DNA from: Zopfochytrium polystomum
Taxonomy: Eukaryota; Chytridiomycota; Chytridiomycetes; Chytridiales; Chytridiaceae
Assembly: GCA_025765615.1 (NCBI GenBank)
Contig: JAIVFJ010000028.1
Coordinates: 248,001 to 312,000, forward strand
Length of the DNA: 64,000 bases
Direction of reading: 5' to 3'
Shown here: one piece after another, positions 37,066 to 48,760 of the stretch
Layout: each line of letters opens with the position of its first letter
Numbering within the stretch: position 1 is the stretch's first letter
Notes under the pieces: model-generated
Seen by the model: the letters and a program-made list of their open reading frames with translations, nothing else
What the model was told of the DNA's origin: nothing
The model's database searches: none
Position numbers and translations under genes: made by a program

Positions 37066-37609
37066 ATGCGCGTCGTGTCCGCTCCCGCCGCCGTTCCCTT
37101 CGACGACCAGAACGCAATCGCCTGGTGCATCGTCGTCGCAGACTCCTCCGCCTTCGCATGGGTCGGCGCCGTCGATCCCGCCAGCAGCGCCGACTCGCTG
37201 GCCGCGCCGTCCGGCCGCCTCGACAACCTCGCCCTCGCCATTCCAACCCCCTATGTGCGTGTGTTTCCCGTCGTAAACTGACACTCACTCCCCGCCCGTC
37301 TCTGGGGGGCCGCACAGGATCGCGCCGCATTGACCACGTCGCTTCTCTCGAAAGACTTTACTGACGATTCCTACGTCGCAATGAGCCGAAGATTGGGTAG
37401 GGTGGCTGGAGTTGCATCACCAAATCTCCCCCTGCGATATTTAAGAATTTGGCAAACTCTCCCCCGCACCCGCCCCCCATGCAGCGACAAAGTTTGCGAT
37501 GCCAGTGTACGTAAGCTGCGACATACCGAGCGCAAACTCGGACCTCCTTTTGTTTGCAGAGCGGCAGCTCATGCTGGCTTTAAAGGATGCCTTGAAGGAG
37601 GGGAATTGA
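37066..37609 (+). CDS. PSMG4: Proteasome assembly chaperone 4 (PSMG4) family protein
   Basis: Three exons (37066-37254, 37318-37396, 37485-37609) sum to 393 nt and give 130 residues, the size of PSMG4. The pattern AFAWVGAVD, then NLALAIPTPYDRAALTTSLL, SMRR-like ...AMSRRLATKFAMPVYVSCDIP, and LLLFAERQLMLAL matches the PSMG4 layout (a WVG strand, a MAMP-x-Y turn, a KLAKKTG-type helix, a VSxNLP strand and a final LxxxERxL helix). PSMG4 pairs with PSMG3 as a chaperone that seeds the alpha ring of the 20S proteasome, in the cytosol. Sequence similarity in this family is low, so the call rests mainly on length and motif order. Splice sites are clean and in phase. Confidence 0.68.
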
Positions 37610-37770
37610 CAGGAGGGGGTTGGAGGGCTCGTTTAAACACATGAATTATACATTCCTCTTGATTGGTCCATCAATCAAACCGCCCTTTGCTCTATGCTCA
37701 GCATTGCAGTCTTTATTTTTTGTTAAGAAACTGTAGAAAATCGAACGAAGGGAATCACCGTCATGCACCT
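37610..37770. other. Convergent intergenic region PSMG4/SPB1
   Basis: About 160 bp between two facing gene ends; it must hold both 3' UTRs. Nothing else was seen. Confidence 0.5.
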
Positions 37771-40700
37771 TCACCGCCGCTTTTTCTTCCCCGCCTTTTC
37801 CAACCGCTTCGCCGCGCGGGCCTCCTTCTTCATAACACCGTCGACCATCTTGTACCGTCCCTTCACGCCCTTCGGCCTTCCCTTCACAGCCTTGTTCTGG
37901 TGCTTTGCCACAACGACCTGCACCTCCTTCTTCTTCTTCTTCGTCATCGCCTTGGCCATGACCTTGGCCGCGTCCTTGAGCTTGGTGAGCTCGGACGTGG
38001 TGTCGTCGTCCGCGATAGCCGACGCCTTCTTCAATGCCTTCTCGACCTTGTTCTGCGCGCGCAGCTTTTGCCGGAACTTGGCCTCGGCAACTTTCTTGAT
38101 CGGCCGCGCGTCCAGGGCCTTCAGCCGGGCCTTCATGATTTCAATGGCCTCTTTGGTGACGGGCTGCGGTCGATGTGTGTGGCGCCGCTCTTCGTCGACG
38201 AACCACGGCGGCAGGCTATCGGGATCATTGAACGCGTATCTGTGGAAGGCGTCGTCGATTAGGTCTCGCTTGCCGCTCTTTGTTGTGATCTTCTGGCCAA
38301 GGGAGTACTTTTCGGCAGTGTCGATGATGAACGAGCCTAGGTTGCGAATGGTTATTTTTTCCAAGCAAGAATACTGTGAGTCAAACCGGCGCGAAAACCT
38401 TCCCAAGCTTTTAGCAGACTTACTCGAGATGGGCATGTCAGCATCCTGTCCAGCTCCGCGCTCAGACTTGACAACCTCAAATCCAGACTTGTTCTCCTTT
38501 ACGTCATCGTCAGAGTCGAATCCGCTCGACTTGCTCTTCGATTTTGACTTGCTCTTCTTCTTGTCCTTCTTTGGCGCCGTGCTGTCATCGCTGTCGCTGT
38601 CCAGTGTCATCTCTTTGCTGAACCGTCCCTTTCCCTCCGTTTCGGACGTGGCCATGTTCTTGAAGAGGGGATTGTCGAAGAACACTTTTGCGCGCTTTGA
38701 GAGGAACTCGGACGTCAACGTGCCATCTTTTGGGTCAAGCGGCTCGTCCTCCTCCACGTCTGCGCGCTTCCGTTTTCCGGATTTCCCTGGTTCCCTTTCG
38801 TCCTCGTCCTCCGACGAATCGCCCCACGAAGAATCGGAGTCGCTGCCGTCGCCTATGCGGTCATCTTCGGAGTCGGCTTCGCCATCCTCGGCAGTTTTGC
38901 CGACGCCATGCTTCTTATCCCACTCGATACCATACCATTCGTCGTATGTTTGTTTCTTCTCCGTCTGCGACTTCACCAGCGCCTTCCGGTCTCGTTGCAG
39001 TTTTTTTCTCCTGGTATGATTGGTAGCTACAGGAAAACCGAATATCAGCCTTCTCTGCACTTTTTTTTACACACGATCCTCCTTACAGGTGTTCGATATC
39101 CTCTTCCATCATGCCGACTTTTCTTGCGGCTTCGTCTTCAGAGTCGGAAGCGGCGTATTCGTCCTCATCCATGGCTCTCTTGCCGCCATCTCGCTCGTCA
39201 TCGCTGTCATCGCTATCGGATCCCTCTAGCAAGCCTAGGTGGGATCGCGCCCTTGCTTCTTCTAGAAAAGCCTCGTTTTCCACGCTATCCTCCTGAAGAA
39301 GCCCATCCATTCCGCCACCATCAGCCTCGACGCCGATTTCCATGGGAATCGCCATTCCCATATTCAACCGAAGGAGCTCTTTCGCCTTGCGCTCCCTGGC
39401 CTTCCTCTTCTCCCGCTTTTGCTGCAGTTGCATTTCTCGCAAGCGTTCCGCCATCTCCTCAGCGCGACCCTCGGGAGTTTCAAGCGCCGCCTCGGAAGCG
39501 GCTTGCTTCACAGCTTCCTCCTGCTGGCGCAGCGCTTCTTCTTGCTTCTTCTTTTCCGCTCGTGAAACTTCCATCCCAAGCGCAACGCGAATCTCCGAGC
39601 GCCACCGCATCAGATCCTTGAAATCACGCTTGCCCAGCACCCGAAGATCTGCAAAGAGGTCTTTGATCGTTTGCGTTGTCAGCGGGTGATCAGCAATCTT
39701 CTTGCTCTCCTCGTTTTCGTTGAAGGTGATGGTATTTGAGCTCGCCAGCATTGACACGTATTCACTGCTGGAAATGAATTCGTCGACAGGATGCGTAAAG
39801 TACAGAACAGTAGCTCCATCGGCGTAACCCTCACGGTGACGGCGTTTTTTCTGAACGACAAGAAATCCAGTGTGAGTGATCAAAAGTCACCAAACTTCCA
39901 GAACAATACACACAAACCTCGGGGTGGAGCAAGTCATTCAAAATGGCGCTGTTTCTCTCCTTCTTCTTCTTCTCGTCCATTTCTCCGGTCGTGTCGTCGA
40001 CCTCCTTGAAAACGTACTTTGGATCCAAAAATTTCGGGTCGATCTTCTTGGGCGCCTTGAAACCTTTGCACACGACGAAGATTTCGGCCGACACGTTACG
40101 CGAAGACGCCGGTTTTGTCGCCTCCACCTTGTCGAAAAGCTCGTTGAATACCCACAAGAGCTTGTTGTAATCTTTCGAACGGAAGACCTTTGTCACAAAA
40201 GTGCCGTTGGGGACGAGGAACTCTGTGGCAAGTTTCAGCGCTGAGAGCGTTAGCTCCGATTGCGCGAAGGCGTCTTGCGCCCATGACGTGCCGACGTTGG
40301 GAGCACCGTCGTGGAGGAAGCTGGCCGGGTGTTAGTTGCGCGAAGGGGGATGCAATGGCACGTAAAATCGGTCAAGTCTAATACGTACACGTCCGCTTTC
40401 CATGTTTTCAGTTCGTTCTTTAGCGTTGTGCGACATTTTCCACTCGTGATGTCTTCGATATGTGTAATGCAGCCTGGAACGGGCTTGATGGGTGCCAAGT
40501 CGAGACCTACCAACGGCAGAGGAGGATAGTTAGCGAGCAACCAAATCGATATTTAAACCTGAGACGACGCACCAATGATAAGCGACGATCGCGGCATGTA
40601 CTTTGCGGCAACCTGCAGCCAACCACCCGGGGCAGCGCAAAGGTCGACGAGGACCTTTGCCTTCTCCAGGAAGCCAAACTTTTTGTTCAGCTGAATGAGC

Positions 40701-40792
40701 TTGAAGGCTGAGCGGGCACGATAGCCCTGCTCTTTGGCCATGTGGTAGTACTTGTCCAGCCGGCCTTTGGCATGCTTCTTCTTGAGACCCAT
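37771..40792 (-). CDS. SPB1: Spb1-type 27S pre-rRNA methyltransferase (FtsJ family)
   Basis: A multi-exon gene starting [23 protein letters not shown], the conserved Spb1 N-terminus (exon 1, 40792-40573). The FtsJ/RrmJ domain has the SAM-binding [12 protein letters not shown], the catalytic-site HDGAPNVG across an intron, and [10 protein letters not shown]. The K-D-K-E set of this fold is thus visible. Middle exons encode the DUF3381-like acidic region with long Glu/Lys/Arg-rich coiled coils. The Spb1 C-terminal domain shows [16 protein letters not shown] and [12 protein letters not shown] Lys/Arg-rich tail ends GKKKRR. Spb1 2'-O-methylates the A-loop of 25S rRNA (G2922 in yeast) and is needed for nucleolar 60S maturation. 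The intron near 38.4 kb must use the distal acceptor CCTAG (about 38340) to keep frame. It is divergent from an enoyl-CoA hydratase gene. Confidence 0.92.
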
Positions 40793-41063
40793 TGTTCCTA
40801 CTGCTGCTGCTCCTGTATTAGTTTCGAAACTGCTGCTAGCTAGCTTGCTTCAGGGGCGAGACTCGAAAGCGCCCGGTCGAATCGATCAGAAAGGCGACGA
40901 TAGTGGCCTTCCCGCAATAGTTTCGGCAGAGGGGGCTGTGTGTGTGTGGGAAGAAAGAAAGAAAGAAAGAAGGCGACGTTTGGCGGAAGCTCGTTGTTGA
41001 CTTGTCGCAGTGGACTTGTCACCGTGTCTTCTACCAAACGCGTATTTTCATCACGCACCAACG
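40793..41063. promoter_or_regulatory. Divergent promoter SPB1/enoyl-CoA hydratase with (AAAG)n
   Basis: The 271 bp between two start codons carries a GT run and five AAAG units at about 40951-40971. No specific binding site was recognised. Confidence 0.5.
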
Positions 41064-42274
41064 ATGATCCGCACAGCCATCCGCCGGGCGACGGCGCCAG
41101 GTGGCCTCTACTGTCATTCGCACTTGCTGCCACAGTGGCACCGGCACTGGCGGCTCATGCCGTCGTCGCCGCTGTCGTCGAACGCGGCGGACCCGTCGTC
41201 GCCACAGTACAACCTGCTGACCATCACGCGCGACGCCGACGCTGCGGGCCAACTCACCGGGGTGGTAACGCTCGCCCTCAACAGTCCCAAAAACCTCAAC
41301 GCGATGACGGTGGATATGGGCAGCGGTCTGCTCACTCATTTCCATTTCTCCTCTTCTGACCGCCTTCCGCCGAATGCAAACTGACGTTTTCACGCTCGGC
41401 AGAGTTTCAGTCGGCTGTTGCCGACCTGTCGTCGGACCCGAACGTGCGGTGCCTCATCCTCACTGGCCAAGGAAAAGCATTCAGCGCCGGCGGCGATCTG
41501 GCGTTTCTTCGCGAGCGGACAAAGTCGACCGGCACCACCAACACAAAGATTATGCGTGATTTTTACAACCGGTTCTTGTCCATCCGGAACGTTCCGTTCC
41601 CGACCATTGCCGCCATCAACGGACATGCTATTGGTGGGTCGTTGGCGTATGTTATTGACAGTTGCTTGACGTTTGGCTCCCCCCATGCGGCGCAGGTGCG
41701 GGCGCATGTGTCACGCTCGCATGCGACATTCGCATCATGTCCGATTCTGGAAAGATTGGTTTGAATTTCGTTCGGATAGGGTTGTCGCCCGGAATGGGCG
41801 GTACCTTCTTCCTGCCTCGCGTCACCAATCCCCAGGTGAGAAACACGTCCAATTAAGTGAGTGGGGACCAACCCCAAATGTTCATTTCTTTTTTCTTTTC
41901 TTTTTTTTTTTTTTTTTTTTTCTTTTTTCTCCACAAACGGGTCACTCGAACGCTAGGTGGCGGCCAGGATGATACTCACGGGCGACCTTCTCTCGGCCAA
42001 GGAAGCGCAGCAGCTGGGGCTTGTTCTGGAGACCCATTCTCCGGAGGCGATCCACGGGCGCGCGCTCGAGCTGGCGCGGCGAATCGCGTCGGCGTCGCCG
42101 GTCGCGGTGAGGGGTGCGGTGCGGTCCCTTCGTGTCGGGATGGACGACGGCCTCAACCAGGCGCTTTCGCGCGAGGCGGACCTGCAGGCGATTGCGTACG
42201 CGTCTCCGGACATGGAGGAGGGGCTCGCGGCCATCGTCGCGAAGCGCGATCCCGTCTTCGGGTCGCCCATTTGA
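41064..42274 (+). CDS. Enoyl-CoA hydratase/isomerase family protein, likely mitochondrial
   Basis: Four exons (41064-41325, 41403-41633, 41696-41835, 41957-42274) sum to 951 nt and give 316 residues. The crotonase fold shows the oxyanion-hole loop GKAFSAGGDLAFL, the NGHAIGAGACVTLACDIRIM helix and LNFVRIGLSPGMGGTFFLPR, where the usual active-site glutamate position before the P-GMGG motif is a serine or glycine. The N-terminus starts MIRTAIRRATAPGG, Arg-rich without acids, which suits a mitochondrial presequence. Likely role is hydration or isomerisation of an acyl-CoA. The lack of a clear second glutamate leaves open hydrolase- or isomerase-like activity. Intron 1 uses a GTCTGC donor, and the last intron has a long poly(T) tract before the acceptor. 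The first ATG after the divergent promoter was chosen. Confidence 0.83.
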
Positions 42275-42540
42275 ACAGAGAGAGGGGGCAGGGGATCGCG
42301 CGACTTTTGGTTCCGAGCGGGCGGTTCCGCGACCTTTCCTTTCCTTCTTTCTTCTTTCCTCGCAGCACGTCTTTCTTCTCCAGCTGCTGGGTGAGTCCCA
42401 CCCACCCTCCCCAAGGAGCACAGGGGTCGGCGATAAAAACATCCCCCGAAAGAAGCTGTTTGTCTGCGAATTTGTCTGTCTCTGCCCTTGCCGCACGCCG
42501 CTGGCCGGTCGGCTCCAGAAGACAAACGGCGCACATCCAT

Positions 42541-42591
42541 GTGTGTATCTGCGTGTGTGTGTGTGTGAGTGTGTGGTGTGTGTGTGTGTGC
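42541..42591. repeat. (GT)n microsatellite
   Basis: An interrupted GT run of about 50 bases between the hydratase gene and the CYBC1-like gene, about 50 bp upstream of the latter's ATG. Confidence 0.88.
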
Positions 42592-42641
42592 GTCTAAGCG
42601 ACGACAAGTCAAAAACGTCAACCCAACCCAATAACCCAATA

Positions 42642-43750
42642 ATGGCCCGCAACAGAGCCGCCGCTCCCACCACAACGACGACCCCCTCCGAAACGAAGAA
42701 GGGACCCGCCGCAGCGGCCTCCCCGCCACCCGCTGCTCCCGCCGCCGCCTCGTCGTTCAGCGACAAGGAGTTTGCCCTGTCCCAGACGGATTCCACTCTG
42801 CGATTCTGCACGGTCGCACCAACCACGTCCGACTGGGCCTACTCGGGCGCCATCTTGCTGGTGCGTGCGTGCGCGTTGTTGCATTTGGCACGCTGTCGCT
42901 CAATCTATCTCGTTTTCTATCCTCCGCCTCTATCGGTCGCGCTCACCACCGCCCGATCACCCCCGATGACCACCGATCACCCTCTGCTCGCAAACGCAAT
43001 TCATCCATTCAACGAATCGAAAAAATTACTTTGGCATCCCCTCCGAAACCCCCAAACCCCCCGCGAGCCAGGTTGGCGTGGTCTACGCGTGGTACAGCAA
43101 CTTTGGCCTGTTCCCGGCCGGCGTCTTGATCGTCGCCAGCTTTGCGTACCTCAGCCTCTCGGTGATCGACTACACGTTCATCACGACGATCGACAAGACG
43201 CGCAACCGAGTGTCGGTGGCAAAGTACTGGCTCGGGCGGCTGCACAGCGAGCGCGTCTGCAACGCCAACGAGCTCGTGCAGGTCTGTGGCGCTCCTTTTT
43301 GTTGTTGTTGGATTCGCAGTGGCCCACAGGCACGGCTGCTCACCCGTTTCTAATGTTTTGAAAAACGGCCTCACCTCTCTCTTCCTCCTTCGGGCCGCCG
43401 TCCGTCTTGATTGGTGTTGTTTGATTCGGTGCTCCGCGAACGAAAACAAAAACACGAAACAAACTCGAAACAAACCAACCGCGAAACAACGAAAACAGGT
43501 GTACGTTCAGGAGGACGAAATCTCCAAGCGGTCTAAAGGGTGGGTGATGGAGATGGAGTTTATGGCGTCGCACGGGTACGTGCGGCTGCGCGTGGCGGAC
43601 ACGCTGCTGGTCGGCGAGCGCAACCGCGGCCGTCTCCTCTTTCTCAAGGCCAAAATCGACGCGTTCATGGAGCTGCGGCAAAACCCGTTCACGGAGGGCG
43701 GCGCCATTCCGAAGAGGACGAGACAGGAACAGAGCGGCAAAAAATACTAG
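42642..43750 (+). CDS. CYBC1/Eros-like (DUF4528-type) two-helix membrane protein
   Basis: Three exons (42642-42861, about 43072-43281, about 43500-43750) give roughly 225 residues. A 40-residue Ala/Pro/Thr-rich lead is followed by LRFCTVAPTTSDWAYSGAILL, then a hydrophobic stretch VGVVYAWYSNFGLFPAGVLIVASFAYLSLS, which would form two adjacent transmembrane helices. A soluble PH-like part follows, with VYVQEDEISKRSKGWVMEMEF and RLRVADTLLVGERNRGRLLFLKAKIDAFMELRQNP. This order (two helices, a short DYTF...DK turn, VxVxEEExxx-KG strands, a helix with FLEL) is that of CYBC1/Eros, the ER chaperone that stabilises the NADPH oxidase gp91phox-p22phox pair in vertebrates. The match is by pattern only. 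If right, its client here might be a fungal NOX. It could also be an unrelated small ER protein. Confidence 0.45.
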
Positions 43751-43771
43751 TAGAGCCCCTTGAGACAATTC

Positions 43772-43772
<1 letters not shown>

Positions 43773-43816
<44 letters not shown>
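43773..43816. repeat. Poly(T) tract of 44
   Basis: A perfect T44 run starting 22 bp after the stop codon of the CYBC1-like gene. Confidence 0.92.
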
Positions 43817-43817
<1 letters not shown>

Positions 43818-44014
43818 GTTTCCTCCATTCCCCCGCGCTGGCAAACAACAATCAACAACAACTACGGGCATACAACGGAACGACAAACGACTGTACAACC
43901 CTCACCCACCGCCAGCAGCACGAATAACCTCGCTCCTCCCGCTGTTTCCACAACGGAAGGGACGACCCTCCCCAACCTCACAACATTCAAAGCTCCGCAA
44001 CAAGAACCCACAGG

Positions 44015-47000
44015 ATGGAGGTCAAAAAGGTCCTGCTGTCGCCGTCGACGGCCGAGTTCGCCTACCTCGAGTACGGCCTGCAGCTTGCGCTGCGCTCATC
44101 CACCGCACGGATCATCTCGGCTCACGCGATCTCCAACCCGCATCTGTCCGTCCAGTTTGAAAAGCGGTGCAAGGTGCGTGGGCAATTTTTCCTTTTTTTT
44201 TTTTTTTTTGAACTCATTCCGCTGCGCTGCCACAAACGATGGCGCCTTTCTATCTTTCTTTCTATCTCTCTCTTTCTCTCTCTCTCTCTTTGTTGCTCTC
44301 CCTCTACTTTACAGTTTTCGGTTTAAGGTGCTCTCACCCAACATCTACCCTCATCCTTTGTTGCCGCTTGCTTCTTACAAAAAAAAAACACACAAACAAT
44401 TTGGTTGTCCGAAAAAAAAGGACATTCTCACGCTCAACAGCTGGGTCGACGCGTCAAGCCTGGTCGGCGCCAACACCGAGGACGAGGTCATCCGCAGAGG
44501 CTTCCAGTTCACATCTACCGCCCTCGGAATGAGGTTTCCCGTCGGATCATTATTGACCGGTGGGTCGTTTTTTTCTCGGACGATTCAGAGCGCGGCCCCC
44601 GCAATGACATTGTTTGACACTTTCCCAATTGTCCCCCTCACGCCCACACAGGTGGTCCCTGCGGAACAGCGGGCTTCGATAACTCTGACGCACCGCGCCG
44701 CGCCTTGTACTGCAAAATCGGGGTGGGACGCGCGCGCGTCGTCGACCACTCTGTCGCCGAGAGGGAAGCCATCCCGGATAAGTACGACAGCTTCTACCTG
44801 GGTGAGTCACAAATGCTATCCCCCTTTCCCCATTGAAAAACTGTTTTAACCTCATTTCGCTTGCGAACACAGGCAACGGCGAGCTGCAGAACGACAAGGA
44901 ATACTTCCACGAATACCTGCTGAAGAGTTCCGACCAGGTCCTCGCTTTCTAATCGAGCGACGTTCGTCGTTTTAACTGACTGAGCCGTGGCTATTTCAGA
45001 TCCTGCCAATGTACATCATCCAATACGAGCATGATCCTTCGCGAGAAAAAGCGTCCAGAGAGGTCCGTGCACTTGCGAAAATTACCTGCTGCGTTTGCAA
45101 GCCCCTGCTCCCCCCGTGTATTCTTCTTTTTTAATTTATTCCTTTCTTTGCCCATGTCCGTCCGTGTTTCCACTCATTAGAAACCGAAATGCGATGTCTG
45201 CGACGTTGAAGTCGCAACCGTCTACTGCCCCTCCGACGCCGCGAACCTCTGCAACAAGTGCGACACGCAGTCCCACTCAACAAAGTTGTCGAGCCGCCAC
45301 GTCCGCTCGCCGATCGGAAAGGTGCGAGGTTTCCCCCTCCCCGCGCGCTTCTGCCTAAAGATGAAGAAATAGACCCCCCCGGCTTCTCCTGACACGTTTC
45401 CTTTCAACTCTTTCACACTCAACACACAAAACACACAACACACACGCTTACGTGCGCCCACAAAAGGGGGCCGACGTGTTCGGCTTCTGCCGCCACCACC
45501 CGGAGAAGCTGATCGAGTTCTTCTGCTCGCAATGCCACATCCCCGTGTGCGTGTTCTGCAAGATGGTCGGCAACCACGCCAACGGCGAGGCAGCAAAGCA
45601 CCAGCTTGTCAGCGTCTCCGAGGCTTACCAGACTGTCGTGCAAGAGGCCAAAGAGGTGGGTTTTTGTTTGTTTGGGTTTTTTTTTTTTTTTTTTTTTTTT
45701 TTTGGTTTGGTTTGATTTGGTTTGGTGGGAGGACGCTAACTTTTTTTCCCCCGGCCCAGACCGACCCAGTCCTGCAAACCCGAAGGGCTGAGATTGCAAA
45801 CCAGATCATCGCGGTCAACCACCGGGCCAAGGCCGTCGAGAAAATGCGCGTCGTGATGGAAGCGCAGATTGAGGACATGTTCCGCAAGGCCATGGCCGAC
45901 CTGCACGGCCTCGTGCGCGACAAGGTTCGCGATCCACTCCCCGCGCCCTAGCCGCGTTACCTTTTTTTTCCTCTTTCTTTTCCGTTTTCTCTCGCGCCCT
46001 CCGGCACAGAAATGGATGCTAGAGCTACCCGCGGCTTTTCGTCGCTACCGCAAAACAAAATCACCTCACAACCCTCTGCTCTGTTCGCCCCAACACACAC
46101 ACACACACACACACACACAGCTCGACACCCTCCTCGGCGACGAGGTCGAGCTCAAGCGGCAGCTCGCCGAGATCGAGTTCCTCGAAGAGTTCCTCCGCTA
46201 CCAGCAATCCGGCGACGCGTCGCAGTTCCTCTTCAACTGGGTCCGCCACCAGCAGTACCGCGCCGAGCTGCACGACTTTCGGTTCTTCCGCAACGAGATT
46301 GACGTAGATTTGGACATCAAGGTGCGCCTGGTTTCCCGGGGTGAAGAGGAGAAGAGGGGGGAAGGGGGGAGGGTGCGGCTTATTGCTTTCCTAGGGCTCA
46401 TGGGTGGGGTTGTGGGTTTTCTTAACTGATGACACAAACAAAAAAAAAAAAAAAAAAAAAAAATACAAGGTTACCGGCGGCATCGCGGTCGGCGTCGACG
46501 CGCACCACCCGCCCGTCGCCACGCCGCAGCGCAAGGCCTCGCGGACCTCGGCCGCCGCCACCCCGTCGGCGTCGGGGTCTTCATCGGCAGCGACGGCGGC
46601 GGGCACGGCCGGCGGCGGCGGCGCAGGGGCAGCGGCGTTGCTCGCGAAAGCCGGCGGCGGCAGCACGGGGTCGGCGGGCGCCGGCATGGTCGGACTCGGC
46701 GTGCCGCGCAAGCTGCAGGACCGGCGCGTGCAGCGGCGGACATCGGTAAGGCGAGCCGTTCACCTCTTTGCCAAAAAGTCGGGGATCGTTGTGAACTAAG
46801 CAATCGAAACCGCATAAACCCTCCCCCGTCCAACTCCCCTTTCCAACCCCCTCCCTTCATAACGATCAGGACTTTTTCGCCGAAAGCTTAGCCATCGCGC
46901 CGGCGCTGAATTGGATGGGAGGGATGGACGAAGTGGACGGTAAAGCGAAATTTCCTCCTTTTTTTTGGCTCCCTTGTTGCGCCGTCTCGCCCTGAACGTC

Positions 47001-47108
47001 CCTTTTTGTATTATAACCTCGCCCACCACTTATCCGATACTCAAACTCTGAAACGCTGACCTCCCCAAAGACCAACGATCCGTGTTCGGCGACGACAGGA
47101 ATTACTAG
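44015..47108 (+). CDS. Tandem B-box zinc-finger protein with a degenerate PARP-like N-terminal domain
   Basis: About ten exons. The N-terminal third (to about residue 180) has the shape of a PARP catalytic fold: NSWVDASSLVGANTEDEVIRRGF at the place of the HG-S loop, a Gly-rich turn, RRALYCKIGVGRARVVDH, YDSFYLGNGE, and EYLLKSSDQILPMYIIQYE for the closing strands. The catalytic His appears to be Asp and the donor-loop Tyr is missing, while the final Glu is kept. Two B-box zinc fingers follow: CDVCDVEVATVYC...CNKCDTQSH and FCRHHPEKLIEFFCSQC...CVFCKMVGNH. A coiled coil of about 100 residues (TRRAEIANQIIAVNH, ELKRQLAEIEFLEEFLRYQ) comes next, then an Ala/Gly-rich linker and a short acidic end GDDRNY. 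B-box plus coiled coil resembles TRIM proteins without the RING. Binding partners and role are unknown. Exon edges in the coiled coil are approximate. Confidence 0.7.
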
Positions 47109-47597
47109 ATGAACAGAAAGGAATGAAAAACATAATGAGGAGGGGGTGCAAGCCCTCCATTGGCTAGACCAAGTTTTTTTGTTTTTTTTTTTATTAATTT
47201 TCGTTGCGCTTCATTACACCCCTGGCAACCCTCTTTTATTTTATTTTTTGGTTTTTCTCGTCCCGGGCTCGGTTGATGATGAGATGGAAAATGTGCGCGT
47301 GAAGGGGAAGACGGGCACAGGAGGGAAGAAGGGGAGAAAAGCTCTTGGAATGAGATCGATTCAGTCGGCAAAGTGCGGGTTTCTTCAATCAAATATTGCT
47401 GCTTCGTCTAAAGTGTCCTCTTCCCGCCAGCTCCTTCGGGGCTGGAACAATAAAAAAAAAAAAAATAAAAAAACGTCTAAAAGTGTCGAAAAAAATAGTG
47501 TCGGCCCAAACCCTTCATTGACACACTCCAAAAAAAAAAATAAATAAATAAATAAATTAATAAGCTAAATCTAAAAGTTAAGTAAGGAGCAGCTAAC
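47109..47597. other. Intergenic, low-complexity A-rich
   Basis: About 490 bp with A-rich and AAAT-repeat stretches (47540-47560). It lies between the B-box gene and the transposon remnant. It probably includes that transposon's outer end, but I could not define a terminal repeat. Confidence 0.45.
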
Positions 47598-48287
47598 TCA
47601 GTACTTAGTGGAGCCCCCTTTATTTTCAATCACAGCCTTGATTCTCCTTCGCATACTTCAACTAAACGTTGAAGGAACGAATGAGAAATTTGCTCCCGCT
47701 TGAGACTAATTTTTTCAGAGCTGGGATTCCAGACAGGCAATCTTTCTGCACTTTTTGCTTCACGTGTTCCCAGAGATGCTCGATTCGGTTTAGATCTGGG
47801 CTTTGTGCAGGCCAATCCAAAACTTTCAAACATGTTTCTGAAACCATTGTCCCACTTTCACTGCTTTGCGAGTGTCACTAAAAATATTTGGGTGCCTAGT
47901 CGTCACGTTACTCCCAAAAGCCAAAAGGAAATCCACCACTTCTCCAAAAGGATCAATGGGTCCATTTCTTGGTTTTAATGGGAACACCCTTGTGACGGTG
48001 TATGACTGTACATCACGCTGTGTCAAAGATCACTATCATGTTGCCTTTCATGAAGCCACATTCCCCCGGTTTTCAACCAAAAATGTTACTGCATGGGACT
48101 TTGGTTGACATCATGCGTGGGACATGCCATTGTTACACGCGACGATGTAACCAACCTTTGGGAAAGTGCTGAAGACAGCATGGAAACCAACTCTCATCTT
48201 GATTCTATAATTACGACATCGAATCTTCTAATGAAGTTGAACAAAGTGGCCAAGGAATAATTCTCTCTGATCTCTGATTCTGAGGAT

Positions 48288-48595
48288 TGTCAGGAACAGG
48301 GCAGGACAGGACAAGGCAGACAAGGAACTGAGAGGAGTGATGATTGTATTGGAAACAATAATTCACTTGAGGGATGGGACAGGTCCCCCATCCCCCTTTT
48401 ATACCTTTTGAGAGTCTTCCTTGTCAAGACTCAAAGAAAGTTCCAGAAAGAGCAATTAGTAATACAATGATACCAATGATACCAATGACAACAAGACAAG
48501 TCAGGAAAGCAAAGAAGGTTTCAGAAGGTTCCACAAGGTTCCATGAAGGAATGTTCTAGAAGGCTCCAGAGGTTTCCAGAGGGCGATTCATAACA
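48288..48595 (-). mobile_element. Solo LTR, inverted copy
   Basis: A 308 bp block that is the reverse complement of the LTR at 48761-49058. On the minus strand it starts TGTTATGAATC and ends TTCCTGACA, so it has the TG...CA ends of an LTR and an internal TATAAAAG box. The flanks AGGAT and CTAGC do not match, so no target duplication is visible. No internal retrotransposon sequence is attached. Confidence 0.75.
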
Positions 48596-48760
48596 CTAGC
48601 GAGCAAATGCCAGGCACATAGCTTGGTGCTTCAGAGACAAAAAGGCCTCTTTTTTGAAATACAGCGGTGAATTCCAAGCAGGTGCAAGTATTTCTGAATG
48701 GTTCTGGTTGTAACGGGGGACGATTAAGCTGAATTCACGATGTTTGAGATGTCTTGTAAC

